A stretch of DNA of 64,000 nt from an uncultured Candidatus Melainabacteria bacterium (GTDB lineage Bacteria > Cyanobacteriota > Vampirovibrionia > Gastranaerophilales > Gastranaerophilaceae), in NCBI GenBank assembly GCA_934754655.1, contig CAKVIC010000007.1:34160-98159 (forward strand), read 5' to 3'. The notes under the pieces were generated by a model, which was not told the DNA's origin, made no database searches, and saw only the letters and a list, made by a program, of their open reading frames with translations. A program made the translations under genes and the position numbers. This document shows positions 25,339 to 34,595 of the stretch, piece by piece. The stretch's first letter is position 1. Every line of letters starts with the position of its first letter.

Positions 25339-27504
25339 TTAAAAACTGCAAGCACAAACGCCATCTTTGCAAGAATAACCTAATGCTTCTTGAGCTTCTG
25401 ACATCCTTACTTTAATACGTCCATCTACCGCAATTCCTTCACCTGTTTTTTCAGAAATTAACAATGGGTTAATATCTAATTCATCTATGAATTTGAAATC
25501 ATTAACTAATTGAGACAATCTCAACAAAGTTTCTTCAATTTGTTCCATTTGAGCAGGTGTAGTGCCTCTTGCGCCTTGTAATAATTTGTATGCTTTCACT
25601 GATTTAATCATTTCTTTTGCATCAATATCAGTTAGAGGTGCAATTCTAAATGTTACATCCTTCATAACTTCGATGAACACACCACCTAAACCAAACATCA
25701 TCATTGGTCCGTATTGAGGATCTGTTGCAATACCACAAACCATTTCTCTATTGCCTTTAACCATTTCTTGAATAATAACACCTTCCAAACCTTCAAGAAG
25801 TCCTTTTTCTTTTAATTTTGCAATTAAATCTTGATATTCACTTCTTAACTGTTCAGCAGATTGGATATTAACTCTTACACCACCTACGTCAGTTTTGTGA
25901 GAAGTTGTTTTTGAAGTCATCTTCATAACAACAGGATAACCAATAGAATCCGCTATTGTAACAGCTTCGCCTTCAGATTTTGCAAAACCTGATTTACAAA
26001 CTCTAATTCCGTATGCTTCTAAAACATCAATCGATTCACGAGTTGTAAGCTGATCCCGACCTTCATTAACTGATTTAGCAATAATTTCTTGAGCACGTTT
26101 GTAGTCAACATTATATGTCGGAATTTTGCCTTCTGGGCGTTCAATCCATTTTCTTTGTTGATCTAATCTCATAAAACCTTCAGCGGCTTCTTCTGCATAC
26201 ATAAAGAATGGCATATTAACATCCATATCAGATAATGCAGTAAAGAATTCACTCTTAGTCATAAATACACCGATTACAGGTTTATGTGGATATTGAGCTT
26301 TTATTTCCATTACAGCTTTAGCAACATCAATATCTTTTAAACCTAAGAATGGCAAGTATATAACCATAATCATATCAACATTATCATCAGCTATAACTGT
26401 TTCTAATGTTTGCTTATAGTGTTCAATAGGAGCTGATGCAATCATATCAATAGGGTTTTTAACAGATGCTGCAGATGGTAAGAAACTTCTCAACTTATCT
26501 TTTGTAGCATCAGAAATTTTTGCAATCTCCATACCGTATTCACAAACAGCATCAGTTGCCATAATACCAGGGCCACCTGAGTTTGTAATAATTGCAACTC
26601 TATTACCTTTTGGTATAGGGCAGTTAGCAAAAACTTTTGCAGTTGAGAATAAGTTTTTCAAAGAATATTCTCTAATAACACCAGATTGAGCTAGTAACGC
26701 ATTTGCTGCTTTATCAGCACCAGCTAAAGAACCAGTGTGAGAAGATGCTGCGCTTGCGCCGGCAGCTGAACGACCGGCTTTTAATGCTAAAATAGGCTTT
26801 TTCTTAGAAATTCTTGTTGCTAATTTTCTAAAGTTTGCAGGATTAGCAATTGATTCCATGTATAACAAAATTTGTTCAACGTCTTTTTCATTTTCCCAAT
26901 ATTCCATAGCGGTTTCAGCATTGACGTCAGCTTGGTTACCAATTGAAATAAATTGTGCAAAACCTAAGTTTAAGTCTTTTAAAATATTTAAAATACCACC
27001 ACCTAATGCACCTGATTGAGAAACAAAACCAATATGACCACGTTCAGGAAGAGATTCTGCAAAACAGCCATCCATGCTTATTTCTGGTAATGTATTTACT
27101 ACACCCAAGCAGTTTGGACCAACACAACGCATTCCATATTCTTTAACCTTTGCTAGAAGTTGTTTTTCTACTTCAGCACCTTCTTTACCAGTTTCTTTGA
27201 ATCCTGCTGTAATAATACACAAGCCTTTAATACCTTTTTCATGGCATTGATCAATAGTTGATAATACAAATTTTGCGTTAACAACAATTATCGCCAAATC
27301 AATTTCTTCAGGCACTTCTAATACAGAAGTATAAGCTTGAAGTCCTTCAATAATACCACCTTTAGGGTTTATTGGATATATTTTTCCTGTAAATTTATAC
27401 TCTTGCAATCTTTTCATGATGTCTGAGCCAATTGTGTGTTCTTTGGTAGACGCACCAACAACTGCAATAGACTTTGGTTTCATAATTTTGTCTAAGTTGT
27501 TCAT
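25339..27504 (-). CDS. Acetyl-CoA synthetase (ADP-forming), fused alpha-beta
   Basis: 721 residues with AAAGGAAC upstream. The enzyme converts acetyl-CoA, ADP and phosphate to acetate, CoA and ATP, a substrate-level ATP step in fermenters. The alpha part (1-460) has a CoA-binding domain (IAVVGASTKEHTIGSD) and two succinyl-CoA-ligase-like domains, with the phospho-histidine H256 in SSHTGSLAG. The beta part (about 490-715) is an ATP-grasp domain: YPVVMKMTSKTTSHKTDVGG, VIIQEMVKGNREM and GLGGVFIEVMKDVTFRIAPL. It ends CKDGVCACSF, an unusual cysteine-rich tail. Acyl specificity, acetyl against other short acids, cannot be fixed by eye. It is a single gene with its own terminator. Confidence 0.88.
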   Translation of the reverse strand: MNNLDKIMKPKSIAVVGASTKEHTIGSDIMKRLQEYKFTGKIYPINPKGGIIEGLQAYTSVLEVPEEIDLAIIVVNAKFVLSTIDQCHEKGIKGLCIITAGFKETGKEGAEVEKQLLAKVKEYGMRCVGPNCLGVVNTLPEISMDGCFAESLPERGHIGFVSQSGALGGGILNILKDLNLGFAQFISIGNQADVNAETAMEYWENEKDVEQILLYMESIANPANFRKLATRISKKKPILALKAGRSAAGASAASSHTGSLAGADKAANALLAQSGVIREYSLKNLFSTAKVFANCPIPKGNRVAIITNSGGPGIMATDAVCEYGMEIAKISDATKDKLRSFLPSAASVKNPIDMIASAPIEHYKQTLETVIADDNVDMIMVIYLPFLGLKDIDVAKAVMEIKAQYPHKPVIGVFMTKSEFFTALSDMDVNMPFFMYAEEAAEGFMRLDQQRKWIERPEGKIPTYNVDYKRAQEIIAKSVNEGRDQLTTRESIDVLEAYGIRVCKSGFAKSEGEAVTIADSIGYPVVMKMTSKTTSHKTDVGGVRVNIQSAEQLRSEYQDLIAKLKEKGLLEGLEGVIIQEMVKGNREMVCGIATDPQYGPMMMFGLGGVFIEVMKDVTFRIAPLTDIDAKEMIKSVKAYKLLQGARGTTPAQMEQIEETLLRLSQLVNDFKFIDELDINPLLISEKTGEGIAVDGRIKVRMSEAQEALGYSCKDGVCACSF

Positions 27505-27617
27505 TGTCTTGTTCCTTTCTTTTTTATAAATGATTAAACCTCTAGTGTACTAAACTATTATATTACAAATACATTTCATTTAAAACAAAAAATCTCGATA
27601 AAATTTTATATCGTGAT

Positions 27618-28205
27618 TTATTTCGCGAATTTAGAAATAACTTCCTCATACTTATATGATTTTATGTAATCAATAACTTCTTGAGGTGTTTTTGCTACAT
27701 AATACAAATTATGTGAATGTTCTGGAGCAAAATGAAGATTTATAATTTTATCAAAAAATCTTATTAAATCATCGTAAAAACCATTGGTGTTAAGAATCAC
27801 GGTTGGTTTATTGCTATAACCTAATTGTTTTTGTACAATCATTTCTGAAATTTCTTCTAAAGTGCCAAACCCACCTGAAATTGCAATAACAGCATCTGAA
27901 AGCTCATCTAGCTTAGCCTTTCTTTCACGCATTCCCTCGGTTACATAAAATTCAGTGCAATCTTGAGGATTGGCAAACCCTAAATCTACAAATTTTTGTG
28001 GCATAACGCCTAAAACTCGTCCACCACAATTTTGTACATTGCCGGCACATGCATACATCAGCCCTCTTCTGCTTCCGCCATAAACAATTCCATAACCTTC
28101 TTTTGCAATAAGATTTGCAAGTTCAGCGGCGGTTTTATAGTAAATTTCGTCAACATCAGGTGATGCAGAGGCGTATACTACAACATTTTTAATTTCTTTA
28201 TTCAA
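27618..28205 (-). CDS. LOG-family protein (TIGR00730; nucleoside 5'-monophosphate phosphoribohydrolase)
   Basis: 195 residues, preceded by GGGGGA. LOG-family enzymes cut the N-glycosidic bond of nucleoside monophosphates, including cytokinin precursors. VYGGSRRGLM near 42-50, GMRERKAKLD (91-100) and SGGFGTLEE (110-118) are the family motifs. The last normally reads PGGxGTxxE, so proline is replaced by serine here; the catalytic glutamate and arginine remain. The start overlaps the pilin-like gene upstream by 8 bp, so the two are translated together, an unexpected pairing. It is the last gene of a minus-strand string that begins with rny. Confidence 0.85.
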   Translation of the reverse strand: MNKEIKNVVVYASASPDVDEIYYKTAAELANLIAKEGYGIVYGGSRRGLMYACAGNVQNCGGRVLGVMPQKFVDLGFANPQDCTEFYVTEGMRERKAKLDELSDAVIAISGGFGTLEEISEMIVQKQLGYSNKPTVILNTNGFYDDLIRFFDKIINLHFAPEHSHNLYYVAKTPQEVIDYIKSYKYEEVISKFAK

Positions 28206-28770
28206 TATTTCCCCCTAAAAGATAATAGTTTGAACAGCACAATCCTGTCCCCCCACGCGAGCAATCTTTTGCTTGCAAGGCTTTTGTATCAGCCTTACAA
28301 AAAGGCTCAAACCTATCTTGATATATATTATAGCCAAAAATATCTTTACCCCATCTATTTGGACCTTTTTTGCCGTTTACGTCATACATAAGCAAACCAA
28401 ACTTATCACCTTGTGGTTTTTCATACAATTTATAAGCGATTGTAGTATTATATATAGTTTTTTGATATGTATCAAATTTTAACGGATAATCTGCACCATT
28501 CATATATTTTATGCTATAAGGTTCTAGTTGTTCCTTAAATTCAGAAACAAGCATACTATCAAAAAATTCTTCAAGTTCAGCCTTATTTGACACCTTACTA
28601 TTTTTCAAATGATAAACTATATTCGAGAAATCAGATTGTGCAGCAATCCATTTTGATATATTTTTTGCTTGCATTGTATCATCCACAGTAAAGGGAGCAA
28701 CTAAAAATGCAACTATAATAAAAATTACCAATAATATAGAAACTTCAACTATGGTATAACCTTTTTTCAT
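28198..28770 (-). CDS. Type IV prepilin-like protein
   Basis: 190 residues, preceded by AGAGGG. MKKGYTIVEVSILLVIFIIV is a prepilin leader: positively charged KK, glycine at the cleavage site, glutamate at +5 and a hydrophobic helix of about 20 residues. After PilD-type cleavage the protein would join or prime a pilus or pseudopilus. The C-terminal part has four cysteines (FCKADTK, KDCSRGGTGLCCSNYY) able to form disulphides outside the cell, and a GYNIYQDRFEPF segment. No other pilus assembly gene is adjacent; a PilT-like ATPase lies 5 kb away. It overlaps the LOG gene by 8 bp. Confidence 0.8.
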   Translation of the reverse strand: MKKGYTIVEVSILLVIFIIVAFLVAPFTVDDTMQAKNISKWIAAQSDFSNIVYHLKNSKVSNKAELEEFFDSMLVSEFKEQLEPYSIKYMNGADYPLKFDTYQKTIYNTTIAYKLYEKPQGDKFGLLMYDVNGKKGPNRWGKDIFGYNIYQDRFEPFCKADTKALQAKDCSRGGTGLCCSNYYLLGGNIE

Positions 28771-28785
28771 CTGTTAAACCCTCTT

Positions 28786-29634
28786 TTATGCCATATCTAA
28801 ACGCTTTTTTTCTTGTATCATATTATCATAAATCCATTCTGGAATAAAGTTTTTACCCAAAATAATTTGCCCATTCATAATATTTGGCGCGTGAAAATCA
28901 GAGCCACCTGTAACAATCAAACCCAAATTTTCAGCCATTGAAGAAAAATATTCAACTATAGCAGGCGAATGTTTTCTATGATAAGCTTCAATACCTCGCA
29001 AGCCACAATTCATAAGCTCTTTTATCAATTTTTCAGCAATATCAATATCATAAGGGTGAGCGATTACAGGAATTCCACCTGCATCATAGATTACTTCTAC
29101 TGCATCAAAAGGCGAGACAGTTTTACGTTCAACATAAACCGGAGAATCACGGTGAATGTATTTGCTGTATGCTTCCATAATGTTACTAGTGCCACCAGCA
29201 TTTGTTATGGCTTTAGCTATATGAGGTCGTCCAATACTACCACCTTCTGCAACCATATTTTTTACATCCTCAAAGGTTATTTTTATACCTTCTTTTTTAG
29301 CCAACAATGACAAAATTTCTTTTGTTTGTTTTATTCGGGCTTGTTGCTGAACTTTTAATAAATTTTTAAAATCATTTTTAGTTACATCCGGAAAATATCC
29401 TAAAATATGCACTTCATAATCTTTGTATAAAGTATTTACCTCAATACCTTGTATCAATTTCATGTCAACATCTTTTGTTGCAAGATAATTTTTAGCAACA
29501 TTATAGGACAAAATATTATCATGATCAGTTAAAGAAATCGCTTTTAATCCGGCTTCCAAAGCTAAATCAACAATTTTTTCTGGAGAAAAAACTCCATCTG
29601 AATAATTAGTGTGAATATGAAAATCACCTTTCAT
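28786..29634 (-). CDS. PHP-domain phosphoesterase (TrpH/RNase AM-like)
   Basis: 282 residues. DFHIHTNYSDGVFSPEKIVD (4-23) is the first PHP motif with metal-binding histidines, ISLTDHDNI the second, GIEVNTLYKDYEVHILGYF the third, and GGIPVIAHPYDID, then VTGGSDFHAP, the last two. All metal ligands are in place. Relatives hydrolyse nucleotide 3',5'-bisphosphates or trim short 5' RNA ends, so it likely acts in cytoplasmic RNA or nucleotide turnover. That suits its place after rny and ymdB. Spacing to both neighbours is 15 bp, in one transcription unit. Confidence 0.85.
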   Translation of the reverse strand: MKGDFHIHTNYSDGVFSPEKIVDLALEAGLKAISLTDHDNILSYNVAKNYLATKDVDMKLIQGIEVNTLYKDYEVHILGYFPDVTKNDFKNLLKVQQQARIKQTKEILSLLAKKEGIKITFEDVKNMVAEGGSIGRPHIAKAITNAGGTSNIMEAYSKYIHRDSPVYVERKTVSPFDAVEVIYDAGGIPVIAHPYDIDIAEKLIKELMNCGLRGIEAYHRKHSPAIVEYFSSMAENLGLIVTGGSDFHAPNIMNGQIILGKNFIPEWIYDNMIQEKKRLDMA

Positions 29635-29649
29635 TCCACACCCCCTGAA

Positions 29650-30513
29650 TCAATCGCCAGTGTCAATGACTGCCTCCTTTTTCATTTCATTATTATTTAC
29701 TATTAAATTAATTCTATTTATAGATATAGCTTTTGTGCTATCAATAAGCACTTCTACACCGTTTATTTGAGCCTCTTCGCCACTTGCGACTTCATATCTG
29801 TCAGGCAAGCTTGTTGCTAAACGTTTTTGAGAGGTTGAAAACTCCATCCCAATAACACCGGCTGTTGAACCACAAAAACCAGCATCTGAAATATATGCCA
29901 TCCCTTTATATATATTTTCATCCGCAGTCTGAACATGAGTATGCGTTCCCCAAAAGCCTTTAATTAATGCATTATTTTCAGTATTAAAAGTATTTGCCAA
30001 ATACTTTGCAAAACAAATCTTTTCAGCAGTAGCTTCGGCATGAAAATCAAGAAAAATATCAGTTACTCCTATGTCTTTCAATTGTTCTATTTCAGAAATA
30101 ACAACTTCCCAAGGAGAATCTATAGGTGGCATAAAAACGCGTCCTAAAACACTTATAACTGCAATTTTATGATTTTTTACATCAAAAATCCTTGAACCAA
30201 CGCCCGGCGTACCTTTTGGATAATTTATCGGACGCAATAGCTTTTCTGTGGTATTAATATATTCATAAACATCACGTTTATCCCAAATATGATTACCTGA
30301 AGTCATACAATCAATTCCAGCATTGGATAAATCTTCATAATTTTTTTTTGTTAAACCAAACCCATGGGATGCATTTTCAATATTTGCAATGACAAAATCA
30401 GGTTTTGAATCAGACTTCAAAACTTTTTCTAAATAAGATTTTACAGACAGACGCCCAAGTCTGCCTGTTATATCTCCAAAAAATAAAATTTTTAAAATTT
30501 CAGATTCTGACAT
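29650..30513 (-). CDS. ymdB: YmdB-family metallophosphoesterase (TIGR00282)
   Basis: 287 residues. In Bacillus, YmdB is a 2',3'-cyclic-nucleotide phosphodiesterase that affects biofilm and motility switching. The dimetal motifs are all here: FFGDITGR, NIENASHGFG, TSGNHIWDK, IFLDFHAEATAEK and GTHTHVQTADENI, then SDAGFCGS. The length is slightly above the usual 260-280. The ATG comes immediately after the rny stop, with no gap, and the rny-ymdB pairing is conserved in many Firmicutes and relatives, which supports the calls for both genes. Confidence 0.88.
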   Translation of the reverse strand: MSESEILKILFFGDITGRLGRLSVKSYLEKVLKSDSKPDFVIANIENASHGFGLTKKNYEDLSNAGIDCMTSGNHIWDKRDVYEYINTTEKLLRPINYPKGTPGVGSRIFDVKNHKIAVISVLGRVFMPPIDSPWEVVISEIEQLKDIGVTDIFLDFHAEATAEKICFAKYLANTFNTENNALIKGFWGTHTHVQTADENIYKGMAYISDAGFCGSTAGVIGMEFSTSQKRLATSLPDRYEVASGEEAQINGVEVLIDSTKAISINRINLIVNNNEMKKEAVIDTGD

Positions 30514-32037
30514 TTATTTTGCAATTTCTGTTGTTCTAAATTCTCTTACAACGGTTACCTTTATTTGTCCCGGATAATCTAGTTCATCCTCAATTTTATG
30601 AGCAATATCTCTAGCAAGCTTTTGAGAAGCTAAATCATCAAATTGTTCAGATTGTACAATAACACGAACCTCACGGCCTGCTTGAACCGCAAAAGATTGT
30701 TTTATTCCATCATAAGTATTTACAATTTCTTCAATTTTTTGTAAACGTTTGATATAAATTTCTAAAGTATCACGTCTTGCTCCAGGACGCCCTGCTGATA
30801 TTGCATCTGCAAGTTTTACCAGCACAGCCTCAATTGTATTTGCTGTAACATCATCGTGATGAGCTTCAATTGCATGAATTACATCCTGTTTTTCACCATA
30901 TCTTGAAGCTAATTCAACACCTAATTGAATATGAGTACCTTCTTGAGTTTGATCTACTGCCTTACCAATATCATGTAAAAGTCCTGCACGCTTTGCAACT
31001 GCAACATTTGCACCCAATTCGGCAGCAAGCATACCGGCTAAATGACCAACTTCTAAAGAATGCTTCAGAACATTTTGACCGTAACTTGTCCTATAATACA
31101 AACGTCCTAAATTTCTTATTAATTCTTTATGCAACCCCATGACACCCATATCAAGAGCTGCATTTTCGCCTTCTTTATAAATTTTTTGCTCAACTTCTTC
31201 TTTTGATTTTTCAACAGTTTCTTCTATCCTAACGGGATGAATTCTACCATCTTGAATAAGTTTTTCTAAAGTTATTTTTGCAATTTCGCGTCTTACAGGA
31301 TCAAATGACGACAATACAACCGCTTCCGGAGTATCATCAATAATCAAATCAACACCGGTAAGAGTCTCTAGTGTTCGAATATTACGCCCTTCACGACCTA
31401 TAATACGTCCTTTCATTTCATCATTGGGTAAAGAAACCACTGAAACAGTAGATTCAACAACTTGCTCCATCATACAACGCTGCATTGTTGTTGAAAGAAT
31501 TTCTTTTGATTTTTCTAGAGCATTTTCTTTAATAATTGCTTCATTATCACGAATCAATTGCAATTGTTCTTGAGCTAAATCTTTTTTTAATTGTTCCATT
31601 AAAATTTTTTTTGCTTCATCTGCAGACATGCCTGCAATTCGTTCAAGCTCAAGAGTTTGCTTTTGCACGATTTCATCAAGCAAATCCTCACGCTCAATAA
31701 GTTTATCCTTCATTTTATCAAGTTCAACTTCTTTATCAGTAACTTCTTGAATCTTGTTTTCTAAAATATCTTCACGCTTAGTTAATTTATTTTCAATAGC
31801 TGCAAATTCTCTTCGACGCTCTCTTTCGTCAATGTTTAATTGTTCTCTGTCATTTTGTAAAGCTTCTTTAGCTTTAATCATTGCTTCCTTTTGTAAAATA
31901 ACTTCTTTTTCTTGCAAATCTTTAACACTCTGCTCTATCTGTTGCTTTAAGTTTTTGTATTTAACTCTAAGGACAACAATTACCGCAATTAAAATCACCA
32001 AAGTGACTATTGCAACAGTAACTAACATACTATTCAT
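30514..32037 (-). CDS. rny: Ribonuclease Y
   Basis: 507 residues, the usual length. It is a membrane-anchored endoribonuclease that starts mRNA decay. An N-terminal helix (about 5-24) anchors it, then a long coiled coil (about 25-190) rich in glutamate and lysine, a KH RNA-binding domain (about 200-265, GRIIGREGRNIRTLETLTGVD) and an HD domain with HDIGKAVD and AIEAHHDDV. GRPGARRDTLEIYIKRLQKIE ends the HD module. Start has AAGG at the right spacing. The 220-bp region upstream lacks a gene and carries a small inverted repeat, CCAGATA with TATCTGG at 32080-32102. Confidence 0.95.
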   Translation of the reverse strand: MNSMLVTVAIVTLVILIAVIVVLRVKYKNLKQQIEQSVKDLQEKEVILQKEAMIKAKEALQNDREQLNIDERERRREFAAIENKLTKREDILENKIQEVTDKEVELDKMKDKLIEREDLLDEIVQKQTLELERIAGMSADEAKKILMEQLKKDLAQEQLQLIRDNEAIIKENALEKSKEILSTTMQRCMMEQVVESTVSVVSLPNDEMKGRIIGREGRNIRTLETLTGVDLIIDDTPEAVVLSSFDPVRREIAKITLEKLIQDGRIHPVRIEETVEKSKEEVEQKIYKEGENAALDMGVMGLHKELIRNLGRLYYRTSYGQNVLKHSLEVGHLAGMLAAELGANVAVAKRAGLLHDIGKAVDQTQEGTHIQLGVELASRYGEKQDVIHAIEAHHDDVTANTIEAVLVKLADAISAGRPGARRDTLEIYIKRLQKIEEIVNTYDGIKQSFAVQAGREVRVIVQSEQFDDLASQKLARDIAHKIEDELDYPGQIKVTVVREFRTTEIAK

Positions 32038-32264
32038 TTAGTACCTTTTCCTTTTCTATTTTTTTATATACACACGATACCAGATACATATAACCTATCT
32101 GGAAACTATTATTATTTTAACTTTAGTTTTGTTATCGCATATATTTTCAAAAAATTTTATCTACTACTATACAAGTATCATATCATATAAAGTATTTTTT
32201 GTATATAGTGATTTGTAGAAAGTATTTCTAAATTTTTTATCACTTATCTAAAATCAAAATTATA

Positions 32265-32957
32265 TTATAATTTTATCGTTCTAAAAATCGTTGAATATTT
32301 ATGCGAACCATAATAAATCACTATTGATACAAAATAATTTTCTAAATCATTAATCTCCATATAGCATTTTATAGGCTCTTTACGTTTTGTACTTTTAAAT
32401 TTACCAAGAAAATTCAAAGCGCCCATGTGAATTTTTTGAGATGGTGTTAATTTAGGTTGTGGTAAATGCTTTTCATAAAATCCAATAGGCGTTATATCAC
32501 GCTCATACGTTGGTATTATGTAACAAACTTTTCCATTTTGTTTGAAAAGTAAATACCATTTACCCTTATGCTCACGTGGTGTTAATAAATAATATCCAGG
32601 CGGAATTGTTGAATTTTTGAAGTATATTGCAGAATTCAACCTTAATAAAGGATATGGAATCCAAGTTGCATCTTTAATTTCATAATACTGTTCAGGATCA
32701 ATATCATGCATATAAGAAAAGTTTGCCGGTTCTAATTCATTATAAATTTTTGCATAATTTTTTGTCGGCTCAATTTTAACCGGTGGCGGAGTTTGCCCCG
32801 CTGTATATTCGGCTTCAAATTGCTCTGGTTCATCTTGCGAACTATCTTGCCAAAATTCTTCGGGACTGGTTATTGGTTCATTAGAAAGTGGATTAAAATC
32901 CGCCCAAGCCGGTACTATTGAAAAAAATAAACATAATATTAAGATTTTTTTTATCAT
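32265..32957 (-). CDS. Uncharacterised secreted protein
   Basis: 230 residues. MIKKILILCLFFSIVPAWA is a Sec signal peptide with cleavage after AWA. The mature part begins with an acidic, proline-rich stretch (about 20-70), then a compact domain with LLRLNSAIYFKNSTIPPGYY, WYLLFKQNGKVCYIIP and IKCYMEINDLENYFVSIVIY. It looks like a periplasmic or envelope protein; I do not recognise a family. It is a single gene between rny and the small gene at 33059, both on the same strand. No lipobox cysteine is seen. Confidence 0.6.
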   Translation of the reverse strand: MIKKILILCLFFSIVPAWADFNPLSNEPITSPEEFWQDSSQDEPEQFEAEYTAGQTPPPVKIEPTKNYAKIYNELEPANFSYMHDIDPEQYYEIKDATWIPYPLLRLNSAIYFKNSTIPPGYYLLTPREHKGKWYLLFKQNGKVCYIIPTYERDITPIGFYEKHLPQPKLTPSQKIHMGALNFLGKFKSTKRKEPIKCYMEINDLENYFVSIVIYYGSHKYSTIFRTIKL

Positions 32958-33009
32958 ATTATTATTTTAATAAAATTAACAATAAAATCAAGATTGCGAC
33001 AAAACGAAT

Positions 33010-33039
33010 GCGGCGGATAAATTTAAATTTATCCGCCGC
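33010..33039 (-). terminator. Perfect 30-bp palindrome, probable terminator of gene 33059
   Basis: GCGGCGGATAAATTT meets its exact complement with no loop. It lies 20 bp after the stop of the minus-strand gene at 33059, followed on that strand by ATTCGTTTTG. Confidence 0.65.
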
Positions 33040-33058
33040 CTCAAAATATCTTTAATAA

Positions 33059-33304
33059 TTATTTTACTAATGAAGAAATAAATCTAATAGAATCATCTCT
33101 CAATTCTTTTAAGAAATCTACTGCTAATCTTGAAAGAGGTCTGTCCTCAATCTTTTCAAATACGACATAGATTGGATCACCAGCATTGTTAAATCTCATT
33201 TGTCTGTCTTTTTTATTCAAATAATATAATTCAAAATTTTCAGGGATTTCAAGACTTCCGATTGGTTTTTGATTTCTTTCTATTGCTGAATAAGTAGTTG
33301 CCAT
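33059..33304 (-). CDS. Small uncharacterised protein under the shared promoter
   Basis: 81 residues with AGAGAG before the ATG. The sequence reads TTYSAIERNQKPIGSLEIPE, then FELYYLNKKDRQMRFNNAGD, IYVVFEKIEDRPLSRLAVD and FLKELRDDSIRFISSLVK: a strand-rich first part and a helical, amphipathic end. There is no signal peptide, cysteine or known motif. It is transcribed alone, from the two-box promoter 30 bp upstream, and ends at a perfect palindrome. Function unknown; the shared promoter is the best clue, tying it to the genes at 9057, 35515, 36584 and 61486-63741. Confidence 0.65.
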   Translation of the reverse strand: MATTYSAIERNQKPIGSLEIPENFELYYLNKKDRQMRFNNAGDPIYVVFEKIEDRPLSRLAVDFLKELRDDSIRFISSLVK

Positions 33305-33334
33305 TTTTAATATCTCTCTTTAAAATATATCTTA

Positions 33335-33402
33335 CATATATATAAAGTATTTTTGTAAAAAAAAATTGCCTTTTTTTACTCAATTTGTTAAGTTTTGTAA
33401 AG
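33335..33402 (-). promoter_or_regulatory. Shared two-box promoter, site B (gene 33059-33304)
   Basis: Reading the minus strand: CTTTAC (from 33402) and CTTAAC (from 33392), then GCAATTTTT (33369-33361), 11 bp, and TACTTTATATATATG (33349-33335), with the ATG 30 bp on. The half-sites lie 33 and 23 bp before the first box. Confidence 0.75.
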
Positions 33403-33497
33403 ATGAATTTTTTTTATTTACAATTAGCATTAAAAGTTTTATTGAAAATTCCTCGCAAAAATGATAGCATAATTATAATAATACAGGGAGATATTTA

Positions 33498-34595
33498 GTG
33501 GAAGAGAATTTTAATTTTGAAAATTTTTTACAAAGTGCAGTAAAATCGGGCGCATCAGATGAGCATTTAAAAGTTAATCATTCACCATATATTAGAAAAA
33601 ATGGATTGATTTATAAAACAAATCTGCCGATATTAACCAAAGACATGCTTGAAAGTATTTTGGTTGAAATTGCTCCTCAAAATTTAAAAGATAAAATTCT
33701 TTCATTGCAAGATGTTGATTTTGTTTATGAAATTAAAAATTGTTCAAGATTCAGGATTAATTATAGCAGACAAATTGGCGAACCTGCGCTTGTTATACGT
33801 AATATTCCTTATAAAATTAAAACTTTAAATGAATTGCGCCTGCCACAAATGCTAGAATCTATCGTAGATTATCAAAATGGTATTGTTTTTATAACCGGCC
33901 CGACCGGAAGCGGAAAATCTACGACAATAGCATCTTTAATTGATAAAATATGCTCAAAATATGCTAAACATATCGTTACAATTGAAGATCCGATAGAATT
34001 TATTTATAGCAATAAAAAAAGCATTGTATCTCAAAGACAATTGGGTGTTGACACAGCATCTTTTTCAGAAGGAATAAAATATGCTTTAAGACAAGACCCT
34101 GATGTCATATTTATTGGTGAAATTCGTGATAGAGATACTCTTGAAGCCGCATTAAAAGCTTCAGAAACCGGACATCTTGTTTTAACAACTTTACATACAA
34201 ATGATGCGGTGCAAACAATAAATAGAATCATTAGTATGTTTGATATAGCAAACAGAGATAATATAAGGAAGCAGTTAGCCGAAACTTTGCGCGCAACAGT
34301 AGCTCAAAAATTAATTTATTCAGAAAAACTAAAAATGCGCGTGCCAATATATGAAATATTAATTGCAACATCTACAATAAAAGATTATATAATTAAAGAC
34401 AATTTGGATTCAATTTACGAATTATTAAATAATAAAGAATGGGAAGGAATGATTTCTTTGGATGAATCTATTATATCTCTGGTAGATGAGGGAATTTTAA
34501 CAGAGCAAGAAGCTATAAACGCTGCTAATGATAAAAACAGATTAGAGAAATTCTTCCGTGGAGTCTACCAAGGAACAAAGGCTTATTATGAATAA
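33498..34595 (+). CDS. PilT-like type IV pilus retraction ATPase
   Basis: 365 residues, starting at GTG with GGGAG upstream. PilT ATPases form hexamers at the inner membrane and power pilus disassembly and twitching. The N-terminal PAS-like domain has GASDEHLKVNHSPYIR. VIRNIP lies at 99-104, Walker A GPTGSGKST at 134-142, the Asp box at VTIEDPIEFI, Walker B at DPDVIFIGEIRD and the His box at TGHLVLTTLHTNDA. The C-terminal AIRNIP-type helix motif is less clear, so a PilT paralogue or PilB-related motor is possible. It overlaps recO by 8 bp. The prepilin-like gene at 28198 may belong to the same machine. Confidence 0.87.
   Translation: MEENFNFENFLQSAVKSGASDEHLKVNHSPYIRKNGLIYKTNLPILTKDMLESILVEIAPQNLKDKILSLQDVDFVYEIKNCSRFRINYSRQIGEPALVIRNIPYKIKTLNELRLPQMLESIVDYQNGIVFITGPTGSGKSTTIASLIDKICSKYAKHIVTIEDPIEFIYSNKKSIVSQRQLGVDTASFSEGIKYALRQDPDVIFIGEIRDRDTLEAALKASETGHLVLTTLHTNDAVQTINRIISMFDIANRDNIRKQLAETLRATVAQKLIYSEKLKMRVPIYEILIATSTIKDYIIKDNLDSIYELLNNKEWEGMISLDESIISLVDEGILTEQEAINAANDKNRLEKFFRGVYQGTKAYYE

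Noticed and set aside
32157..32185. TACTTTATATGATATGATAC on the minus strand upstream of rny
   Set aside because: It resembles the second box of the shared promoter, but there is no GCAATTTTT 11 bp upstream and the rny start is about 130 bp away.
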